Source: Treponema sp. (GTDB taxonomy: Bacteria; Spirochaetota; Spirochaetia; Treponematales; Treponemataceae). Taken from it: DNA of 10,668 nucleotides. The stretch spans positions 1 to 10,668 of the forward strand of contig JAEDGP010000065.1 of the NCBI GenBank assembly GCA_016297405.1, given 5' to 3'. Within the stretch, counting starts at the first letter, position 1; each line of letters begins with the position of its first letter. The notes under the pieces are model-generated. The model had not been told where the DNA came from. It ran no database searches and saw only the letters and a list, made by a program, of their open reading frames with translations. Both the position numbers and the translations under genes were made by a program. Positions 6,328 through 10,668 of the stretch are shown here, in pieces.

Positions 6328-7857
6328 ATGGATTTTTGGACATATCCGGAAGGTTGTACTTTCCATAAACTTTCTGACATTCAGGACAAAAAAGTTACTG
6401 TCATGGGGCTTGGTTTGAATGGAGGCGGAGAAGCTTGCGTCCGTTTTTTTCTTTTACACGGTGCCTTCGTAACTGTTACAGACATGAAAACAGAAGAACA
6501 GCTAAAACCAACTATGGAAAGACTTTCTTCTGATAAGAACCTGGATTTAAGCAGACTCAAATATGTTTTAGGCGAACATCGCATTGAGGATTTTGAAAAT
6601 GCCGACTGTGTGATCAAAAATCCAGGAGTAAAGATTCAGGGAAACAAATATCTGGCATGCGCAAAACACATTGAAAGCGACATCAGCATTTTCCTTCATT
6701 TTACAAAAGCTCCAATCATCGCGATTACCGGAAGTAAAGGAAAATCCTCAACTGTAAGCGCTATATATTATGGATTGTCACAGGCCGGCTTCAAAACTTT
6801 TCTTGGAGGAAACATCACTGTAAGCCCACTCACTTTTTTGGACCAGACAAGCGAAAAAACTCCTGTGGTGCTGGAGCTTTCTTCGTGGCAGCTTTCAGAT
6901 CTTAGAGGACGCAAAGTCCTAAAACCAAAAATCAGTTTGATTACGAAAATCGTTCCGGACCACCAGAACTGGTACGGCAATATGGAAGATTATGTAGAGG
7001 ACAAAAGACTTATCTACAAGGATCAGACAGAGGATTGCTATTCCATCTTCGATAATGAAGGTGATGAAATTGGAACTGGTCCAAAAGACGGTGGTACCTG
7101 GGGCGATTTTTTTGCAACCGAATCCAACGCAAAAGTGCTGCGCTATGGATCAGCCCCCCTTAAAAACGGAAACTATGGAGTCTGGCAGACTTTTGATGAA
7201 AACGGAAAATTCGAAGGAAAAGCGCTTCTTCCTGGAATGAGCGAACCTGTTTCCGTTCTTGAAGAGCTTTCCGTTCCTGGAAGCCACATGAGAATAAATG
7301 TGTTGAATGCAGCACTTGTAATGCTTTTAATGGGCGTAAAACCAGAAGACTGCAAGTCGATTCTTGCAAAATGGCCTGGAATCGATCATCGGTTGCAATT
7401 CTTCCACTCTTACACAAACAAAATCGGGGGAACAATCCGATTTTACAACGATTCCTGCGCAACCGTTCCAGAAGCAGCCGTTGCCGCAAGCCAAAGCTTT
7501 GGCAAAAGCGTTTACCTGATGACAGGTGGCACCGACAAGGGACTGGAACTTTCTCCAATGATTGAAAGCTTTACAGGTAAAGTCAGCGGTCACATTCAGG
7601 TAAAGAAGCTGTATCTTCTGGATGGCACTGCCACACAAAAAATCCTGCCTGCTTTGAAAGAAGCAAAAGTTGAATTCAAAGGTCCTTTTATAAGCCTTGA
7701 AAAGATGCTTGCGGCTGTGAAAGCGGATTTTGACATGGATGAATCAAAGGACAATGTTGCTGTTTTCAGCCCAGGCGCGACAAGTTTTGGAATGTTTGCC
7801 AACGAATTTGATCGTGGAAACAAATTCATGAAAGGTATAAAGAAAATCTTCTGCTAA
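6328..7857 (+). CDS. murD: UDP-N-acetylmuramoyl-L-alanine--D-glutamate ligase
   Basis: Mur ligase that adds D-glutamate to UDP-MurNAc-L-Ala in the cytoplasm. Domain 1 has GLGLNGGG (27-34) and the VIKNPGV segment (95-101). The ATPase domain has ITGSKGKSST (133-142), LGGNI (159-163), LELSSWQL (182-189) and VPDHQNWYG (209-217). Domain 3 has GIDHRLQ (351-357), YNDSCAT (373-379), LMTGGTDKG (397-405) and FSPGATSFGMFANEFDRGNKF (480-500). These identify MurD over MurC, MurE or MurF. The usual NDSKAT is NDSCAT, and TNGKST is SKGKSS. At 509 residues it is 50-60 longer than common MurD, mostly from extra sequence at about 240-315 between the ATPase and C-terminal domains. An AGAGGT Shine-Dalgarno lies about 6 nt before the ATG. 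The stop is only 5 bp from the next gene, indicating co-transcription. Confidence 0.93.
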   Translation: MDFWTYPEGCTFHKLSDIQDKKVTVMGLGLNGGGEACVRFFLLHGAFVTVTDMKTEEQLKPTMERLSSDKNLDLSRLKYVLGEHRIEDFENADCVIKNPGVKIQGNKYLACAKHIESDISIFLHFTKAPIIAITGSKGKSSTVSAIYYGLSQAGFKTFLGGNITVSPLTFLDQTSEKTPVVLELSSWQLSDLRGRKVLKPKISLITKIVPDHQNWYGNMEDYVEDKRLIYKDQTEDCYSIFDNEGDEIGTGPKDGGTWGDFFATESNAKVLRYGSAPLKNGNYGVWQTFDENGKFEGKALLPGMSEPVSVLEELSVPGSHMRINVLNAALVMLLMGVKPEDCKSILAKWPGIDHRLQFFHSYTNKIGGTIRFYNDSCATVPEAAVAASQSFGKSVYLMTGGTDKGLELSPMIESFTGKVSGHIQVKKLYLLDGTATQKILPALKEAKVEFKGPFISLEKMLAAVKADFDMDESKDNVAVFSPGATSFGMFANEFDRGNKFMKGIKKIFC

Positions 7858-7862
7858 AATAT

Positions 7863-8837
7863 ATGTTGATTCGTAATTTTTTTACCCTTTCATCTAGATG
7901 CGCAAAACAATTTCTGTTTGCATTGTCCTCATTGTGCTGTCTGCTGCCTGTTTTTGCAATGGGAAGGTTTGACGATATTTTTGCCACCAAAAAAAATGAG
8001 CAGAACCTTAACAAAAAGCCTTCAAAGCCAGAGTACCTTTATTGCTTTGAAAAAGGTTATCCCCAGATCCAGTTTGAATCCACATGGGATGAAGAACAAA
8101 ACGACTATCTCATTTCACTTTTGATTCCCAAAAATGACGGATCAAAATTTACCGTTGAGCTTTACTGGTGCGACAGCCGCATGCTTCCAAAAGATAAAAT
8201 TTCGTTAAAAGACAGTTTTCGACCTCTTTTATATAAAATGCCAAAGGAAGTGCCTGACCCAGAACAATTTAGCGAAGAGCAAATCAAGCAGATAAAGCTT
8301 TTCACAAGCAAAGAAAACCGCAAAAACGGACCTGTAGATCCGCCTTTCTTTCATGATGCAGTTTTTAATGTAGGTGACCAGATTCTTACAGAAAGCCACA
8401 TTACAAAAGTGAATATATTTGACGGCTGGTCCGTAAATGTTCACGAATATTTGAAGGAGCCTCTGAAAAAAGTTACTTCCAGAATTGAAGCTCTTCCAAA
8501 AGATGAGGAAATAACAAGTTTCCTAAAAAGTCTGAACAGAACTGATGGATTTAACTGGCGCACGGTACGGGACAGAGAAGCAAGATCCTACCATTCAATC
8601 GGGCTTGCCATAGATATTTTGCCTCGTGGCTATTATCAGAGGATCATTTACTGGGGATGGCAAAAACAGATTGACGGTGAAAACTGGTGGAAAACACCGC
8701 TAAAAAAGCGATGGTCGCCTCCACAACGTGTTATTGATATTTTCCGCGAAGAAGGTTTTATTTGGGGCGGACTCTGGATCGTCTGGGACAACATGCATTT
8801 TGAGTACCATCCGGAATTGATAATCTATAACGAATAA
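7863..8837 (+). CDS. Exported M15-family peptidase (VanY-like carboxypeptidase)
   Basis: A 324-residue predicted exported zinc peptidase, probably a periplasmic D,D- or L,D-carboxypeptidase acting on peptidoglycan stem peptides. Residues 1-32 form a signal peptide: basic MLIRNFFTLSSRCAKQ, a hydrophobic FLFALSSLCCLLPV core and a likely cut after VFA. The catalytic domain is C-terminal. SYHSIGLAIDI (242-252) supplies zinc ligands His244 and Asp251, and WDNMHFEY (308-315) supplies the third ligand His312, with Asp309 or a nearby acid as general base. Most M15B enzymes have Glu at that place. Residues 35-235 show no domain I recognise. The gene begins 5 bp after murD without a clear Shine-Dalgarno, so it may rely on translational coupling. 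Its last 13 codons plus stop lie inside a repeat that recurs 193 bp downstream. The exact bond cleaved is unknown. Confidence 0.82.
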   Translation: MLIRNFFTLSSRCAKQFLFALSSLCCLLPVFAMGRFDDIFATKKNEQNLNKKPSKPEYLYCFEKGYPQIQFESTWDEEQNDYLISLLIPKNDGSKFTVELYWCDSRMLPKDKISLKDSFRPLLYKMPKEVPDPEQFSEEQIKQIKLFTSKENRKNGPVDPPFFHDAVFNVGDQILTESHITKVNIFDGWSVNVHEYLKEPLKKVTSRIEALPKDEEITSFLKSLNRTDGFNWRTVRDREARSYHSIGLAIDILPRGYYQRIIYWGWQKQIDGENWWKTPLKKRWSPPQRVIDIFREEGFIWGGLWIVWDNMHFEYHPELIIYNE

Positions 8838-8921
8838 AACCATTTCTTTGGCAATGGCTGCAGATTGCAAAACATTGTACTCAAAATATAGTTAGAAACA
8901 GGATGTTTCTAAAAAGCGTTG
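8795..8921 (+). repeat. Direct repeat, copy 1 (overlaps 3' end of the M15 gene)
   Basis: This 127-bp stretch recurs at 8988-9115 with one inserted base and otherwise identical sequence. It covers the final base of Met311 through the stop codon of the peptidase gene and 84 bp beyond. It contains an 11-bp inverted pair, ATTTTGAGTAC (8797-8807) and GTACTCAAAAT (8877-8887). A perfect 9-bp hairpin also lies inside it: TTAGAAACA (8892-8900), a GGA loop, and TGTTTCTAA (8904-8912). Nothing else in the 360 bp between the M15 stop and the purA stop looks like a gene. Confidence 0.95.
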
Positions 8922-8984
8922 CGCCAATTGGCTGCAAGACGATTGGCGCCAGATGAACAGGCGGAAGGACTCCGACTGTTCATC
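8921..8984 (+). other. Two consecutive hairpins in the spacer between repeat copies
   Basis: GCGCCAAT (8921-8928) pairs perfectly with ATTGGCGC (8942-8949) around a 13-nt loop. Directly after it, GATGAACAG (8952-8960) pairs with CTGTTCATC (8976-8984), and the stem continues with CGGA (8962-8965) and TCCG (8971-8974) across a G-A mismatch, leaving the loop AGGAC. Neither stem is followed by a T tract, so they are not intrinsic terminators. The GGAAGGA-type loop resembles the CCGAAGGAG loop of the element upstream of lysC, which may be coincidence. Confidence 0.6.
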
Positions 8985-8987
8985 CCG

Positions 8988-9115
8988 GCATTTTGAGTAC
9001 CATCCGGAATTGATAATCTATAACGAATAAAACCATTTCTTTGGCAATGGCTGCAGATTGCAAAACATTGTACTCAAAATATAGTATAGAAACAGGATGT
9101 TTCTAAAAAGCGTTG
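8988..9115 (+). repeat. Direct repeat, copy 2 (detached copy of the M15 gene's 3' end)
   Basis: This second copy begins 193 bp after the first and carries the last 13 codons (HFEYHPELIIYNE plus stop) without any gene in front of them. The only visible difference from copy 1 is an extra A in the ATAGTATAG segment near 9086, which shortens the perfect hairpin from 9 to 8 bp. The near identity implies a recent duplication or active homogenisation. It does not encode a functional protein. Confidence 0.95.
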
Positions 9116-9120
9116 AGGGC

Positions 9121-9182
9121 AAAAAAAAGCTGTCCAGCAATTCAGGCGTAAAAAGCACACCTTTCCCATTGGACAGCCTTTT
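9121..9182. terminator. Bidirectional terminator between the M15 gene and purA
   Basis: GCTGTCCA (9129-9136) pairs perfectly with TGGACAGC (9170-9177). Eight A residues lie at 9121-9128 and CTTTTT follows on the right. Read leftward from purA, the stem is followed by eight T residues, a good intrinsic terminator. Read rightward, it ends in five T residues and would also stop transcripts from the murD-M15 operon. The 33-nt loop is longer than ideal. It starts 15 bp past the purA stop codon. Confidence 0.7.
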
Positions 9183-9197
9183 TCAGATCCTGGCTGA

Positions 9198-10421
9198 CTA
9201 TTTCCAGATCTTTTCGCGATTGAATGTCTGGTTTCTATCTGGACCTACAGAAACGATACCAACTTTTGTATCTGTGAAGTCTTCGATGAAGTCAACATAT
9301 TCTTTTGCTTCTTTTGGAAGCTGCTTATAATTTTTAAGCTCTTTAATTGATGATTTCCAACCCTTGAACTTCTGAAGAACAGGTTTTACCTTATTCAAAG
9401 CAGGAATAGATGTTGGAAAGTCTGTTACAAGCTTTCCGTCGATGTCATAAGCTACACAAGCTTCGATTTCATCCATTTCATCATAAACATCAAGGTGAGT
9501 CAAAACCAAAGAATCAATGGAATTAACATGACAGGCATAGCGCAAGGCAACAAGATCAAGATATCCACAGCGGCGTGCACGACCAGTTGTTACACCAAAT
9601 TCATTACCTGTCTTGCGAACGTAATCACAAAGTTCACCTTCAGAAGTTTCATTGAATTCAGTTGGCATCGGACCGTTTCCTACACGAGTCTGATAAGCCT
9701 TGAAAACACCGTAAACCTTATCCAAAGCACGAGGACCAATTCCAGAACCAGAAGAAGCACCATAACTTCCTGAGGCACCAGAAGAAACATAAGGGTATGT
9801 TCCAGAATCAATATCAAGCATTGCACCCTGAGCGCCTTCAAAAAGCACGTTTTCCTTACGGATTTCCCACATTTTTGCTGCAATGTCGATTCTCATCTTC
9901 AAAAGCTGTTCCTTATACTGATTCAAGAAATCCTGATCAGCTTTATCAAGATCATTCCATTTTTCATCCCAGTCAAGGTCTGCAAGACGAATACCGTCAC
10001 GTTCTGCCTTCTGTGAATAAGTTGTTCCAATTCCACGACCAGTTGTACCAATTGGACGTTTGCGGGCTGCATCACGATCCTTATCCATCTGGCGGTATCC
10101 TGGAAGAGTAAGATGAGCACGGTCAGAAATAAACACGCGACCTTCCCATTCAATACCATTTTCGCTGAGCATCTTAAGTTCTTTGAACAAAGCTTCTGGC
10201 TCAATAACCATGCCCGAACCAAGGATTACAGATTTATCAGGATAAAGGATTCCAGATGGAACCTGATGCAAAGCGTATTTTTTGCCATCTACAACAATTG
10301 TGTGACCTGCATTAGCACCACCGGCAAAACGGCAAACATACTTAGCATCCTGTGCAAGGTAATCAACGATTTTTCCCTTACCTTCATCGCCCCACTGGGC
10401 ACCCATTACAACAACGTTCAT
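9198..10421 (-). CDS. purA: Adenylosuccinate synthetase
   Basis: GTP-dependent ligase joining IMP and aspartate to form adenylosuccinate, the first committed step to AMP. The N-terminal MGAQWGDEGKGKI (6-18) holds the GTP loop and catalytic Asp12. AGGANAGHTIV (33-43) holds the catalytic His40. Then come PIGTTGRGIGTTYSQKAERDGIR (123-145), LFEGAQGAMLDIDSGTYPYVSS (193-214), GSGIGP (225-230), VGNGPMPTE (247-255), TTGRARRCGYLD (278-289) and SVGPDRNQTF (391-400). At 407 residues it is slightly shorter than the roughly 430 usual. The GTP-base loop commonly reads LTKLDVLD but here is LTHLDVYD (307-314). The start at 10421 is chosen because MNVVVMGAQWGDEG is the normal N-terminus and a GGAAAGGAAG Shine-Dalgarno precedes it. 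An in-frame ATG 24 codons upstream adds only unconserved residues. Confidence 0.96.
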   Translation of the reverse strand: MNVVVMGAQWGDEGKGKIVDYLAQDAKYVCRFAGGANAGHTIVVDGKKYALHQVPSGILYPDKSVILGSGMVIEPEALFKELKMLSENGIEWEGRVFISDRAHLTLPGYRQMDKDRDAARKRPIGTTGRGIGTTYSQKAERDGIRLADLDWDEKWNDLDKADQDFLNQYKEQLLKMRIDIAAKMWEIRKENVLFEGAQGAMLDIDSGTYPYVSSGASGSYGASSGSGIGPRALDKVYGVFKAYQTRVGNGPMPTEFNETSEGELCDYVRKTGNEFGVTTGRARRCGYLDLVALRYACHVNSIDSLVLTHLDVYDEMDEIEACVAYDIDGKLVTDFPTSIPALNKVKPVLQKFKGWKSSIKELKNYKQLPKEAKEYVDFIEDFTDTKVGIVSVGPDRNQTFNREKIWK

Positions 10422-10498
10422 GGAAACTTCCTTTCCCGCAGAATCATCGCAGGAATATAGAAAAAAAGATTTTGGATAAAACGCCACAAACAATGCGG

Positions 10499-10569
10499 AC
10501 TAGTGTCTACCCAAAAAAAAATCTTACCACAAACACTAAATACATTCAATTACCGCAGTTTACACTAGT
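10499..10569. promoter_or_regulatory. Putative purA promoter enclosed by an 8-bp inverted repeat
   Basis: On the minus strand TTGAAT (10544-10549) and TAAGAT (10521-10526) are 17 bp apart, each matching 4/6 of the consensus, giving a leader of roughly 90 nt before the purA ATG. ACTAGTGT (10499-10506) and its exact reverse complement ACACTAGT (10562-10569) lie on either side, one past the predicted start site and one upstream of the -35 box. This placement could suit a dimeric repressor or be chance. No purine riboswitch core was recognised in the leader. From 10570 to 10668 I see nothing beyond AT-rich sequence. Confidence 0.35.
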
Positions 10570-10668
10570 TCTCTTTTGGGCGCTCACCCTTCACTTTGCT
10601 CACTTACCAGTTTCACAGGGCAAACGCATTTTAAATACTTTTAAAATAAATACTTAACAAAGTATAGT

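Noticed and set aside
8892..8916. Intrinsic terminator just after the M15 gene
   Set aside because: The 9-bp hairpin is perfect but is followed by A residues, not T, and the stem is AT-rich. The stem at 9129-9177 is the better terminator.
8795..9115. CRISPR array
   Set aside because: There are only two copies, the unit is about 127 bp, it overlaps a coding region, and no cas gene is present.
9097..9330. Small rightward ORF overlapping the terminator and the end of purA
   Set aside because: It runs through the terminator hairpin and antisense to purA, lacks a Shine-Dalgarno and shows no protein-like features.
10422..10493. N-terminal extension of PurA by 24 residues
   Set aside because: The internal ATG at 10421 has a strong Shine-Dalgarno and gives the conserved N-terminus. 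The extension covers that ribosome-binding site and is not conserved in type.

Overview
This window looks like a chromosomal housekeeping region from a spirochaete, most likely a Treponema-like gut or rumen species. That placement is an inference. It rests on the moderate-to-low GC content, the unusually long and motif-divergent MurE (587 aa) and MurD (509 aa), a compact 407-residue PurA with an altered base-recognition segment, and a TMEM86/YhhN-type lysoplasmalogenase-like membrane protein, which would suit a plasmalogen-containing bacterium. No rRNA, tRNA, CRISPR array, prophage or transposase gene was seen.

Layout. (1) 101-811 (+): YhhN-family membrane protein, followed by an imperfect bidirectional terminator-like fold. 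(2) 3840 down to 918 (-): murE then ddl, 28 bp apart, a cell-wall precursor unit. (3) 3841-4081: divergent intergenic region with two back-to-back promoters, both predicted to start transcription at or next to the start codon. Between them sits a GC-rich structured element. (4) 4082-8837 (+): lysC, dapB, murD and a secreted M15 peptidase, a probable operon. (5) 8838-9197: gene-free, filled by a 193-bp-period duplication that copies the last codons of the peptidase gene, several tight hairpins, and a bidirectional terminator. (6) 10421 down to 9198 (-): purA, with its upstream region running to the window end.

How it fits together. LysC makes aspartyl phosphate and DapB carries out a later step toward diaminopimelate/lysine. 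MurE adds the third residue to UDP-MurNAc-dipeptide, MurD adds D-Glu before it, and Ddl supplies the D-Ala-D-Ala end. The exported M15 enzyme probably trims those peptides in the periplasm. The two divergent units are therefore one peptidoglycan-precursor neighbourhood sharing a control region. PurA (AMP synthesis) and the YhhN protein look like unrelated flanking genes.

The most interesting parts are non-coding: the structured element between murE and lysC, which neither predicted promoter would transcribe, and the partial tandem duplication with inverted-repeat ends at the 3' end of the M15 gene. I see no convincing novel multi-gene system here.
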